Part shown: positions 40,493 to 48,112 of the stretch, in pieces
Layout of the letters: each line of letters begins with the position of its first letter
Position numbering within the stretch: position 1 is the first letter of the stretch
NCBI GenBank assembly: GCA_023269235.1
Contig: JAHFTW010000001.1
Coordinates: 231,548 to 295,547 of the forward strand
Origin: Thermoplasmata archaeon
GTDB lineage: Archaea > Thermoplasmatota > E2 > JACPAO01 > JAHFTW01
Reading direction: 5' to 3'
DNA: 64,000 nucleotides
Notes under the pieces: model-generated
Database searches by the model: none
Seen by the model: only the letters and a program-made list of their open reading frames with translations
Told to the model about the DNA's origin: nothing
Position numbers and translations under genes: made by a program

Positions 40493-40861
40493 TCACCCGA
40501 TGATCCTGCAGTTCTGGCCCTTGGGGTAGGCCTTGATGGCCTCCTGCAGGGTCAGGACCTTCCCGCCGGCCTTGGCGATCTTCGCCTTGGCGGAGGCGCT
40601 GGCGGAGAAGGCGATGACCGTGACGGCCTTCGCGAGCTCGCCGTCGCCGAGGAGCTTGCCCGCGATGACCGCGTGCTCCCCCGACTGGAGGTTCTCGTTC
40701 AGTTTGCTGACGTTGACCTGTGCCCAGGAGCGGGACGGCTTCTCCAAACGGGAAGCGATGTCTCGCCACAGGGGAGCCTGGTTCGTGCGGCCCGCGTTCT
40801 TGAGGGCGCCGATCAGCTCCACGAGCACAGGGTTCGATTTGCGTTCGACACCTGTAACCAT
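40493..40861 (-). CDS. rpl18e: Ribosomal protein eL18
   Basis: The ATG at 40861 gives 122 aa, normal for archaeal L18e: KSNPVLVELIGALKNAG, VNVSKLNENLQSGEHAVIAGKLLG and QEAIKAYPKGQNCRIIG. An in-frame ATG at about 40879 would add six residues. This is the first gene of the ribosomal/RpoN operon, about 75 nt downstream of a CTTATAC box, so unlike many genes here the transcript has a leader. Confidence 0.95.
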   Translation of the reverse strand: MVTGVERKSNPVLVELIGALKNAGRTNQAPLWRDIASRLEKPSRSWAQVNVSKLNENLQSGEHAVIAGKLLGDGELAKAVTVIAFSASASAKAKIAKAGGKVLTLQEAIKAYPKGQNCRIIG

Positions 40862-40934
40862 GTGACTCACTCTCGACATTTCCAGGTCCCTCTGGTTTCC
40901 CAGGAGGACCGGCCTGGCGGGCGACGAAGGGGGG

Positions 40935-40941
40935 GTATAAG
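40935..40941 (-). promoter_or_regulatory. TATA box of the eL18-uL13-uS9-rpoN operon
   Basis: CTTATAC reading leftward, 5' end 80 nt upstream of the eL18 start. An identical heptamer faces the other way at 41009, so the 200-bp gap is a divergent promoter region. Confidence 0.55.
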
Positions 40942-41008
40942 AACGCGAGAGGTGGCCGCGCCGTCGCCGGCCGGGGAGGCCGGACCGAAGGAAGTAAGGG
41001 GGAGCGGC

Positions 41009-41015
41009 CTTATAC
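41009..41015 (+). promoter_or_regulatory. TATA box of the DEAD-box helicase gene
   Basis: CTTATAC, 5' end 53 nt upstream of the ATG at 41062. A leader of about 25 nt is implied, containing TTGGGAG ahead of the start. Confidence 0.55.
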
Positions 41016-41061
41016 AAGGTCCAAGTCGCGCCAACCCCAGGGCGCCGCTTTGGGAGTTTCC

Positions 41062-42618
41062 ATGCGCTTCGACGAGCTTCCCCTGCAACCCTCGACCAAG
41101 ATGGCCCTCGAGGCCATGGGCTTCGAGGAGACGACCCCCGTGCAGGAGGCGACCATCCCGGCGCTTCTCGAGGGCAAGGACCTGATCGCGCAGGCGCAGA
41201 CCGGCACCGGCAAGACGGCGGCCTTCGGCGTTCCCCTCATCGAGGCGGCCATCAAGGGCAAGCGCGGCATCGTCCTCACGCCGACCCGTGAGCTCGCCAA
41301 GCAGGTCCAGCGCGAACTGCAGGCCATCGCGCACGGCTCCAAGGTGGACGTCGTCTGCCTGATCGGCGGCGCGCACTTCGGCGACCAGGTCAAGCAGCTC
41401 CAGCGCCACCCTGGCGCCATCCTCGTCGCCACGCCCGGCCGCGTCGTCGACCACATCGGCCGTCAGACCCTGAACCTCGGCAGCATGGGCATCCTGGTCC
41501 TCGACGAGGCCGACGAGATGCTCTCCATGGGCTTCGCCGACGAGCTCGCCCAGGTCGTCGCGGCCCTTCCGAAGGAGCGCCAGACCATGCTCTTCACGGC
41601 GACGATGGCGCCGCCCATCGAGAATCTCGCCAAGAAGACGCTCAGCAACCCCGTCACCGTCCGCCTCGCCGCGGGCAAGGGTGGCGCGGCCGCAAGCGTC
41701 CAGCAATGCTTCGCTCTCGTCGCCGGCCGCGACCGGCCCGCCGCCATTCGCCGCATCCTCGAGGCCGAGGAGCCGGATGCGGCCCTCCTGTTCGCCCGCA
41801 CCCGCGAGCGCGTGGAGGAATTGACCGGCGAGCTCAAGGACCTCGGTGCCGAGGCGTTGCACGGCGGCATGGAGCAGCGCGCCCGCGACTCCGTGATGGA
41901 GCGCTTCCGCAACGGCCGCACCCACCTGCTCGTCGCCACCGATGTCGCCTCGCGCGGCCTCGACGTGGAAGAGATCGGTCTCGTCCTCCACGATGAGGCG
42001 GCCACCGACCCGGAGACCTACATTCACCGCATCGGCCGCACCGGCCGCGCCGGACGCACGGGCAAGTCCATCGTTTTCCTTGCGCCGGGCCGCATGCATC
42101 ACCTCAACGCCATCCAGCGCCTGGCCGGCCAACTGCAGCGCTACGAGATCCCCGACGCCGCCGCCGTCGCCAAGATGCGCACGGGTCGCCTCGTCCTCGA
42201 ACTGCAGGCCGCGACCCCCGGCGAAGCCGCCATGTCCGCGCTTGTGCGGGCCCGCGCGGATGGCCTCAGCGACGGCGACGTCGCTCTGCGCGCCCTCGAG
42301 ATGCTGCTTGCCACGGAGCAGGCCGCCGAGACCGTCACCGAAAGCGCTCCGTCGGGAGGCCCGATGGCGCTCTGCCTCAAGGTCGGCGCCATGGACCAGG
42401 TCAACCCCGGCAACATCGTGGGAACGCTCGCCAACGCGGGCGGCCTGCGCGGCGACCAGATCGGCCGCATCAACATCCTTCCCCAGATCTCCTTCGTCGA
42501 GATCCCCTCGGAGGAGATGGAGCGCGTCTGCAACGCCCTCAACAACGCCACGCTGGGCGGCCGCCGCCTCATGCCGCGCCCTGCGCCGGACTGGCAGTTC
42601 AAGCAGCAGCGCCGCTAA
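41062..42618 (+). CDS. DEAD-box RNA helicase with DbpA-like RNA-binding domain
   Basis: A 518-aa helicase. Q motif FEETTPVQEATIP, motif I AQTGTGKTAA, Ia PTRELAKQ, II VLDEADEML, III FTATMAP (Thr in place of the usual Ser), IV LLFARTRERVEEL, V ATDVASRGLD and VI HRIGRTGRAGR. The C-terminal 75 residues (about 435-510: LKVGAMDQVNPGNIVGTLAN) match the DbpA/CsdA RNA-binding fold. It unwinds structured RNA, as in ribosome assembly, which suits its place opposite the ribosomal operon. ATG at 41062 preferred over an in-frame TTG four codons earlier. Confidence 0.93.
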   Translation: MRFDELPLQPSTKMALEAMGFEETTPVQEATIPALLEGKDLIAQAQTGTGKTAAFGVPLIEAAIKGKRGIVLTPTRELAKQVQRELQAIAHGSKVDVVCLIGGAHFGDQVKQLQRHPGAILVATPGRVVDHIGRQTLNLGSMGILVLDEADEMLSMGFADELAQVVAALPKERQTMLFTATMAPPIENLAKKTLSNPVTVRLAAGKGGAAASVQQCFALVAGRDRPAAIRRILEAEEPDAALLFARTRERVEELTGELKDLGAEALHGGMEQRARDSVMERFRNGRTHLLVATDVASRGLDVEEIGLVLHDEAATDPETYIHRIGRTGRAGRTGKSIVFLAPGRMHHLNAIQRLAGQLQRYEIPDAAAVAKMRTGRLVLELQAATPGEAAMSALVRARADGLSDGDVALRALEMLLATEQAAETVTESAPSGGPMALCLKVGAMDQVNPGNIVGTLANAGGLRGDQIGRINILPQISFVEIPSEEMERVCNALNNATLGGRRLMPRPAPDWQFKQQRR

Positions 42619-42651
42619 GCGACGCCGACCACTGGAACGGAGAACGACGGT

Positions 42652-44031
42652 CTAGCCGACGACCTTCTCCCACTTTTTGAGCGACAGCACCGAGCTTAGC
42701 GTCTTGCCGCGCTTGATCTCCTCGCGCAGGCGGTTCTCGCGCTCGTGCACCTCGACGCTGCGGTTGGCGATCTCCTGCGCCTCCTCCTGCGGGACGACGA
42801 CGACCCCCATGTCGTCGGCGATGACCCAGTCGCCGGTGCGCACGGTCTGGCCGCCACAGCGCACTTCGGCGCCGATCTCGCCGAAACCCTTCGGCTCGCC
42901 AGCGTTGGGGACGACCCAGCGCGACCAGGCTGGGAACTTCATGGCGCGGATGTCGTCGATGTCGCGGATGGCGCCGTCGATGACGACGCCGGCCAGGCCG
43001 CGCAGCTGGCTGGAGTGGCTCGCGAGTTCGCCCCACATCGCGGTCTGGGACCCGCGTTGGTCAATGACGAGGACCTCGTTGGCCTTCGCGACCTCGATGG
43101 CCTCGACTGGCTTGGCCCAGTCGCCGTCGGCGGTGAACACGGTGACGGCCCGGCCGGCGATGCGGGCTCCCTGCTGACGCGCGACGATGCCGCCATCCAT
43201 GCAGCCCTTGCGGTGCATCGCATCCGAAATGTTGCTGGTGCTGCACTGGAGGAACGCCTCGCGCAGTTCGTCCTGGCTGTATTTTCGAAACAGGTCCGTG
43301 GGGATGACCTTGCGGTCTCGAATGGCCGACTTGAGTTTCCGCGTCTCGCTGGCGATGTCGGCGGCCTTGGTGAGCGCACCGCCCACGATGGCGACGCTGG
43401 CTCCGGCCTTGATGGCCTCGCCGACCGTGGCGGTGTTGAGGCCGCCTGCGACCATGACGGGAATCCGGACCGCGGCGGCGACGCGGGCCAAAACCTCGAG
43501 AGGCTTTGCCCCTTTCATCTGCTCGTCCACGCCCATGTGGAGGCACACGTAGTCCACCCCGAGCGCCTCGGCCTCCTTCGCGCGTTTGACTTTGTCGGGG
43601 ACGCTAATCAGGTCCATGTAAATCTTGGCGCCGTACTTGCGCGCCGCCTTCACGGCCTCCCTGAACGTGCCATCGCTCGCGGCTCCGAGGATGCCGACGA
43701 GGCCGGCGCCCGCCTTGACCGCGATCTCGGTCTCGAACGCGCCCGTGTCCATCGTCTTCATGTCGGCGACGATGAGCTTGTCCGGGAACTCCTTCTTGAG
43801 GACGCGGACGGCGTCGAGGCCGCATGCCTTGATGAGCGGGGTGCCCGCCTCGATCCAGTCCACGCCGCCGGCGACGGCCTCGCGGGCGTACTGCACGGCG
43901 CGGTCGAGGTTGACCTCGTCGAGCGCGATCTGGAGTACCGGCCATTGGGGCGCAGGGGCCGCCGCCTTCGCCGAGGGCGCGGGCGCCTTGGAGGGTTTGG
44001 CCTTGCCGGCCTTGGTCGCGGTCTTGGGCAT
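42652..44031 (-). CDS. Fusion of 3-hexulose-6-phosphate synthase and RraA-like domain
   Basis: A 459-aa two-domain enzyme. After a Lys/Ala/Pro-rich leader (residues 1-28), HPS occupies about 32-240: ALDEVNLDRAVQYA, the catalytic VADMKTMDTG, DYVCLHMGVDEQ and VMVAGGLNTATVGEAIKAGA. An RraA-like domain (about 275-430) follows: CSTSNISDAMHRKG, GVVIDGAIRDIDDI and DDMGVVVVPQEEA. HPS interconverts formaldehyde plus ribulose-5-phosphate and hexulose-6-phosphate; in archaea it makes pentoses. RraA-like folds include aldolases. ATG at 44031 fits a TTGATAC box 29 nt upstream; a GTG at 44073 would add 14 residues. No separate PHI gene is visible. Confidence 0.9.
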   Translation of the reverse strand: MPKTATKAGKAKPSKAPAPSAKAAAPAPQWPVLQIALDEVNLDRAVQYAREAVAGGVDWIEAGTPLIKACGLDAVRVLKKEFPDKLIVADMKTMDTGAFETEIAVKAGAGLVGILGAASDGTFREAVKAARKYGAKIYMDLISVPDKVKRAKEAEALGVDYVCLHMGVDEQMKGAKPLEVLARVAAAVRIPVMVAGGLNTATVGEAIKAGASVAIVGGALTKAADIASETRKLKSAIRDRKVIPTDLFRKYSQDELREAFLQCSTSNISDAMHRKGCMDGGIVARQQGARIAGRAVTVFTADGDWAKPVEAIEVAKANEVLVIDQRGSQTAMWGELASHSSQLRGLAGVVIDGAIRDIDDIRAMKFPAWSRWVVPNAGEPKGFGEIGAEVRCGGQTVRTGDWVIADDMGVVVVPQEEAQEIANRSVEVHERENRLREEIKRGKTLSSVLSLKKWEKVVG

Positions 44032-44053
44032 GACCTGCGCGACCGCTTCGGGC

Positions 44054-44060
44054 GTATCAA
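44054..44060 (-). promoter_or_regulatory. TATA-like box for the HPS-RraA gene
   Basis: TTGATAC reading leftward, 5' end 29 nt upstream of the ATG at 44031; it favours that start over the GTG at 44073. Confidence 0.4.
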
Positions 44061-44080
44061 GGTTGGTGCCCACCTGCCTT

Positions 44081-44145
44081 GACGCGGATTGCGCGGATGC
44101 CGCCGAGGGAACGGGGGCTGCATCCGCGTCATCGGTGGCATCCGC
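44081..44145. repeat. Inverted GCGGAT-word repeat, scar-like element
   Basis: GACGCGGATTGCGCGGATGC (44081-44100), a 19-nt spacer, then inverted copies of the same word (GCATCCGCGTC and GGCATCCGC, to 44145). It can fold as a long hairpin. Fifteen of 20 bases match the word at 17002-17021, mostly differing by A/G transitions. It lies in the gap between the HPS-RraA and transporter genes. Confidence 0.55.
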
Positions 44146-44204
44146 CTTTCGTCAGGCGTCTTGCCGAGCGACATGCCCTTCAAGCCGACGGACCCTCCAC
44201 GTCC

Positions 44205-44975
44205 GTGCAGGCCCCCGCCGCCAAGACCCTCCCCGAACTGCAGTCGGAGCACCCGCCGGCGCCGCGCGGCCACCTCGACCCCCGCACGGGGGAGCCGCAG
44301 GAGCAGTCGGGCGTGCGCAACTACGTCCGCGACCTGGTGCTCGGGCTCAACGACGGCATCGTCTCCGTGTACGCCCTCGTGGCCGGCATCGCGGGCTCGG
44401 GTTTCTCCGCGCACAATGTCGGCCTCGCCGGCGTCGCGGCCCTGCTCGCGGGGGCGCTCTCGATGGGCCTGGGCGAGTACGTCTCCACGAAGAGCCAGGC
44501 GCAGTATTACGCCGCCGAGGCGCGCCGCGAGCGCGAGCACATCCGCTCCTACCCCGACCTGGAGCGCAAGGAGCTGGAGGAGATGCTCCTGGAGAAGGGC
44601 TACCCGCCGGCGCTCATCTCCGACATGGTGCAGTACCTCGTGGCCTCGGAGGACCGCTTCGTGGAGTTCATGATGCGCGAGGAGTTCGGCGTCGGCAAGG
44701 AGTCCGACCGCTCGCCGTTCCTGGCGATGCTCCTCATCATGGGCGCCTTCGTGGCGGGCGCGCTCCTGCCGGTCCTGCCGTTCTTCATCGCCCAGCAAAA
44801 CGCCTTGCCGCTCGCGAGCGGCGCGGCCATCGGCGGGCTTTTCCTCGCCGGCGCGGCGAAGGGCAGGGCCTCCGGCCTCTCCGCGGCCCGCTCCGGCCTC
44901 GAGATGGCGGTCCTCGGCGCGCTTGCCGCTGGCGTCACCTTCCTCGTCGGCCGGTTCATCGGGGTGGCCGCGTGA
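44205..44975 (+). CDS. VIT1/CCC1-family iron/manganese transporter
   Basis: The GTG at 44205 gives 256 aa. VRDLVLGLNDGIVSVYALVAG is the family hallmark, followed by GALSMGLGEYVSTKSQ, an acidic cytoplasmic helical stretch (about 105-165) that in this family binds metal, then three more transmembrane helices. Five helices in total. It moves Fe2+ or Mn2+ out of the cytoplasm. It overlaps the aldo/keto reductase by a GTGA, so the two are translated together. Confidence 0.85.
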   Translation: MQAPAAKTLPELQSEHPPAPRGHLDPRTGEPQEQSGVRNYVRDLVLGLNDGIVSVYALVAGIAGSGFSAHNVGLAGVAALLAGALSMGLGEYVSTKSQAQYYAAEARREREHIRSYPDLERKELEEMLLEKGYPPALISDMVQYLVASEDRFVEFMMREEFGVGKESDRSPFLAMLLIMGAFVAGALLPVLPFFIAQQNALPLASGAAIGGLFLAGAAKGRASGLSAARSGLEMAVLGALAAGVTFLVGRFIGVAA

Positions 44976-45823
44976 AGACCCGCGCCTTCGGCTCCACGGG
45001 GACGGAGGTCTCCGTCATCGGGCAGGGGACCTGGCAGGTGCGCGACGCGGAGGCGACGGCCACGGCGCTCCAGGAGGGCATCCGGCTCGGGATGACCCAC
45101 ATCGACACGGCGGAGCTCTACGAGTGGCGCGGCGGCTCCGAGACCATGCTGGGCGGCCTGCTCTCCAAGCCGGCCCGCGCCGGCGGCACGCTGCGGGACC
45201 ACGTCTTTCTCGCGAGCAAAGTGTGGCCGACGAACGGGGCGGCGAAGAAGGTTGCCGCGTCCTGCAAGGATTCGCTCGTGCGGCTGCAGACGGACCATCT
45301 CGACCTCTACTACCATCACTGGCGCGACGGGCCGGCGCCGCTGGCCGAGACCCTCGGCGCCCTCGCCGACTTGAAGAAAGCGGGCTGGGTCAAGCACGTC
45401 GGGGTCAGCAACTACGACGTCGCCGACCTGGACGAGGCCAAGAGCATCCTCGGCCCCGGCAACCTGGCCGCCAACCAGGTCCTCTACCATCTCCAGGACC
45501 GCGGCTGCGAGTCGGACGTGAGGCCATGGTGCCGCAAGAACGGGGTCGCCCTCGTCGCCTACAGCCCCTTCGGGCAGACGGCGTGGATCAAGGACCGCAA
45601 GCGGCTCGCCGTCCTGGAGGCCGTCGCGAAGGACGCGGGCATCACCGCGCGGCAGGCGGCCCTGGCGTTCCTGGCCCGCGACCCCCTCGTGTTCCCCATC
45701 CCGAAGGCCGAGTCCATCCCCCACGTCCAGGACAACGCAGGCGGCGACGCGAGCCTCACCGACGAGCAGGCGGACCGCATCGACGAGGCTTTTCCCGTGA
45801 AAGCCGGCCTACGCACGGTGTAG
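44972..45823 (+). CDS. Aldo/keto reductase
   Basis: A 283-aa TIM-barrel NADPH enzyme starting at a GTG that overlaps the transporter stop. Catalytic residues are visible: Asp and Tyr in HIDTAELYEWRGG, Lys in FLASKVWPTN and His in DLYYHHW. Also VKHVGVSNYDVADL, YSPFGQ and PIPKAESIPHVQDN for NADPH binding. It reduces aldehydes or ketones; substrate unknown. Translational coupling to a metal transporter is curious but not explained. Confidence 0.9.
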   Translation: MKTRAFGSTGTEVSVIGQGTWQVRDAEATATALQEGIRLGMTHIDTAELYEWRGGSETMLGGLLSKPARAGGTLRDHVFLASKVWPTNGAAKKVAASCKDSLVRLQTDHLDLYYHHWRDGPAPLAETLGALADLKKAGWVKHVGVSNYDVADLDEAKSILGPGNLAANQVLYHLQDRGCESDVRPWCRKNGVALVAYSPFGQTAWIKDRKRLAVLEAVAKDAGITARQAALAFLARDPLVFPIPKAESIPHVQDNAGGDASLTDEQADRIDEAFPVKAGLRTV

Positions 45824-45882
45824 CCGCCACTTTCACCCCACCCGACGCCAGCACCAAGCAGGCCAGGGGCATCCTGGGGGCT

Positions 45883-46107
45883 GTGCCTGTCTCCCCCGCC
45901 GCCCACGAGGTGCTCGGCTGCCTCGCCGCCTTCGACCACTCCGGGCCCCACCGGGCCCCGCCTCTGCGCCGCCTTACCCACCTCACCGAGGAGGCGTATC
46001 GGTCAGCCCTCCACGAACTGGCGACCAACGGCCTCGTCCGCCTGGAGAACGACGACCTTTGGGTCACGACGCTGGGCGCCGACGTCGCCGACGCCGCGTT
46101 CGCATAA
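45883..46107 (+). CDS. Small winged-helix-like protein
   Basis: A 74-aa protein from the GTG at 45883. The order helix, PPLRRLTHLTEEAYRSALHELATNGLVRLEN, beta-hairpin (DDLWVTTLGADVAD) is that of a winged helix with recognition helix at about 35-47. It is likely a small DNA-binding regulator or a remnant of one. It follows the aldo/keto reductase by 59 bp. No promoter is evident. Confidence 0.55.
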   Translation: MPVSPAAHEVLGCLAAFDHSGPHRAPPLRRLTHLTEEAYRSALHELATNGLVRLENDDLWVTTLGADVADAAFA

Positions 46108-46137
46108 TCTCAACTAGGAACGGACCATTTCGCGCCC

Positions 46138-46830
46138 GTGGGGGACGACCAACAGGTGCGGCCGCTTGGCGCCCCGAGCCTCTTTGACCTCGCTTCCCCG
46201 GTTGAGGCCTCCTCGGACCGCCCGCCAACAGCCCGGCTCCCCGGGCGACGAACGTCGCACGTCATCCTGCTGTCGATTGTCACGTTCGGGCTGTACCTTC
46301 TCTACTATTGGTGGAAGGTCTTCCGCGAAGTCGATGCGGCGTCCGCGAGGCGCCACTACGCCAAGGTCTACCTGGCCCACCTCTTACTTCTTGCATTGTC
46401 GGTCGGGTTGATCTTGGCAGGGGCCTTCCCAAAGGCGACGGCGCAAGAGGGGACTTCCCCCGCGAGCCAGCAACCGTCCTCCATCCCGGCCCTCGGAGGT
46501 TTTGGCGAAGGAATTTCGTTTTTCCGCCTGGAGCCGGCCACGCTCGTCGGAGGACTTGCTGTTCTAGTCTTGGCCGCCTACCAGATCCTCGAGCTTCGCG
46601 GCCTGGCGCTCGACCGAGAAGCCATGGGCCTCCCCCACATGTCGTTCGGGTCGTTGCCCCTCTTGACTTGCTTGAATGGAGGCGCGGTGCTGGTAAGTTT
46701 TCCAGGGGATGTGCTGGTGCGGCTGCTCCTGGGCGGGTTAGCGCTCTTGGTGCTGGCCGAGTTCAACAAACAGCTCAATGCCCTATGGGTGGCCCGCGTC
46801 GCCTCGAGGAGTGCATTGGGTGGACCTTAA
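46138..46830 (+). CDS. DUF4234-like membrane protein
   Basis: A 230-aa protein with GTG start at 46138. A polar N-terminus is followed by HVILLSIVTFGLYLLYYWWKVFREVDA, the DUF4234 hallmark, then about four further transmembrane helices. Some members bridge membrane enzymes; the role is unknown. The third helix is followed by a Ser/Pro/Gln-rich loop (about 100-115). Base composition and codon choice look somewhat less GC-biased than neighbours. Its stop overlaps the rpe promoter. Confidence 0.7.
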   Translation: MGDDQQVRPLGAPSLFDLASPVEASSDRPPTARLPGRRTSHVILLSIVTFGLYLLYYWWKVFREVDAASARRHYAKVYLAHLLLLALSVGLILAGAFPKATAQEGTSPASQQPSSIPALGGFGEGISFFRLEPATLVGGLAVLVLAAYQILELRGLALDREAMGLPHMSFGSLPLLTCLNGGAVLVSFPGDVLVRLLLGGLALLVLAEFNKQLNALWVARVASRSALGGP

Positions 46831-46831
46831 G
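46826..46831 (+). promoter_or_regulatory. TATA-like box for rpe
   Basis: CTTAAG, 5' end exactly 30 nt upstream of the ATG at 46856 and overlapping the stop codon of the preceding gene. Confidence 0.5.
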
Positions 46832-46855
46832 CCCCTGACTGGGGTGCCCTAAACG

Positions 46856-47530
46856 ATGCTCAAGGTCGCCCCCTCCATCCTCAGCGCCGACTTCTCCCGC
46901 CTGCGCGACGAGGTCGCCGCCGTCGAGAAGGCCGGCGCCGACTGGCTCCACGTGGACGTCATGGACGGCCGTTTCGTCCCCAACATCACCCTCGGCCCCC
47001 CCATCGTGAAGGCCATCCGCCCGCACACGAAGCTCCTCCTCGACTGCCACCTCATGATCGTCGAGCCCGAGAAGTTCATCCCCGACTTCGCCGCCGCCGG
47101 CGCCGACAGCATCACCGTCCACGCCGAGGCGTGCCCGCACCTGCACCGCACCATCCAGCAGATCAAGGCGCTCGGCAAGAAGGCCGGCGTCAGCCTCAAC
47201 CCCGCCACGAACGAGTCCATCCTGGAGTACGTCATCAAGGACGTGGACCTCGTCCTCGTCATGTCGGTGAACCCAGGATTTGGCGGCCAGTCCTTCATCG
47301 AGGCCGTCCTCCCCAAGATCGAGCGCATCGCCAAGATGGCCAAGGCCGCCGGCCGTGGCAAGGACAATCCGCTTGAGATCCAGGTGGACGGCGGCATCAA
47401 CGGCGAGACCGCCCGCCTCGTCGAGAAGGCCGGCGCCACCGTCGCCGTCGCCGGCTCGTTCGTGTACGGCGCCAAGGACATCCGCAAGGCCATCGCCGCC
47501 GTGCGCGGCACCCAGAAGCGGCTGGCCTGA
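46856..47530 (+). CDS. rpe: Ribulose-phosphate 3-epimerase
   Basis: A 224-aa TIM barrel. Catalytic and metal residues are in [48 protein letters not shown] and [11 protein letters not shown]. It interconverts ribulose-5-phosphate and xylulose-5-phosphate. With the HPS-RraA fusion 2.8 kb away it suggests pentose supply from fructose-6-phosphate. The leaderless-type promoter fixes the ATG start. Confidence 0.95.
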   Translation: MLKVAPSILSADFSRLRDEVAAVEKAGADWLHVDVMDGRFVPNITLGPPIVKAIRPHTKLLLDCHLMIVEPEKFIPDFAAAGADSITVHAEACPHLHRTIQQIKALGKKAGVSLNPATNESILEYVIKDVDLVLVMSVNPGFGGQSFIEAVLPKIERIAKMAKAAGRGKDNPLEIQVDGGINGETARLVEKAGATVAVAGSFVYGAKDIRKAIAAVRGTQKRLA

Positions 47531-47571
47531 CGGCGCCCGCCCAGGAGGACCGCGACGGGCACGCTTATCTG

Positions 47572-47591
47572 GGGCGCTTTTGTCGGCGCCC
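47572..47591. terminator. Hairpin after rpe
   Basis: GGGCGC-TTTTGTCG-GCGCCC, a perfect 6-bp stem with an 8-nt loop 41 nt after the rpe stop and upstream of tRNA-His. Candidate terminator. Confidence 0.35.
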
Positions 47592-47673
47592 ACGTTGCCT
47601 TCGCATAGGTGAGCCTCATTCTGGGCCCGTGCCACCGGGATCCCTGAGGCGACGCGCGAAAGAACAAGACCAT

Positions 47674-47748
47674 GGCCCGGTTAGTGTAGCCTGGTTAACA
47701 TTGGGGATTGTGGCTCCCCAGTGCGGGGTTCAAATCCCCGACCGGGCC
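47674..47748 (+). tRNA. tRNA-His (GTG)
   Basis: Acceptor GCCCGGT/ACCGGGC preceded by an encoded G at -1 (47674) opposite discriminator C73, the His identity pair. Anticodon stem GGGGA/TCCCC around loop TTGTGGC gives GTG; T arm CGGGG-TTCAAAT-CCCCG. No intron, no full CCA. A small reading frame starts 5 nt after its 3' end. Confidence 0.93.
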
Positions 47749-47753
47749 CCTTC

Positions 47754-47987
47754 ATGTCCTCCCCGATCGCGCCTCGCGCTCGGCCCCCAAGCCACGTCTG
47801 GCGCAAGCTTCTGGCCCTCGTCCTCGTGCTGACCTCGGTGACGCTAGGAATCGTCGGCCTCGGACTCGCCACGGACGGGCGCCCGTGGGGTCTCGGCCTC
47901 ATCGCGCTGACCCCGTTCGGCATCTGGCTCGCGAGCCGCGTGACCCCCGAGGCGGGCACGACCGGCTACTTCGACAAGAATATCTGA
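47754..47987 (+). CDS. Small membrane protein directly behind tRNA-His
   Basis: A 77-aa protein: basic N-terminus (about 1-18), two transmembrane helices (about 19-39 and 45-60) and a polar tail ending GTTGYFDKNI. It begins 5 nt after the tRNA-His 3' end, so tRNA processing would leave an almost leaderless mRNA. I do not recognise a family. The hydrophobic pattern and codon use support coding, but the short length keeps this moderate. A GAGCGAAGCGA repeat word follows it at about 48000-48050. Confidence 0.5.
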   Translation: MSSPIAPRARPPSHVWRKLLALVLVLTSVTLGIVGLGLATDGRPWGLGLIALTPFGIWLASRVTPEAGTTGYFDKNI

Positions 47988-48112
47988 GCCCGGGCCAGAG
48001 GAGCGAAGCGACGGTTGGTCCGGGCGCGGGAGCGTCCGAGCGAAGCGAGGCAGCGCGGCCGGAGGACCTGCAGACGGCGTCGCGTTGAAGTGGGACGCCC
48101 CCATCGTCGCGC

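Noticed and set aside
41062-42618. Thr in helicase motif III (TAT for SAT)
   Set aside because: This is a tolerated variant in DEAD-box proteins; all other motifs are intact, so no loss of function is claimed.
44079-44204. Longer N-terminus for the VIT-type transporter
   Set aside because: The extra frame runs through the inverted GCGGAT-word repeat and has unusual Arg/His-rich composition; the GTG at 44205 directly precedes normal sequence.
48000-48060. GAGCGAAGCGA words after the small membrane protein
   Set aside because: Short simple words common in GC-rich genomes; too few and too degenerate here to call a separate repeat, though similar to those near tRNA-Pro.
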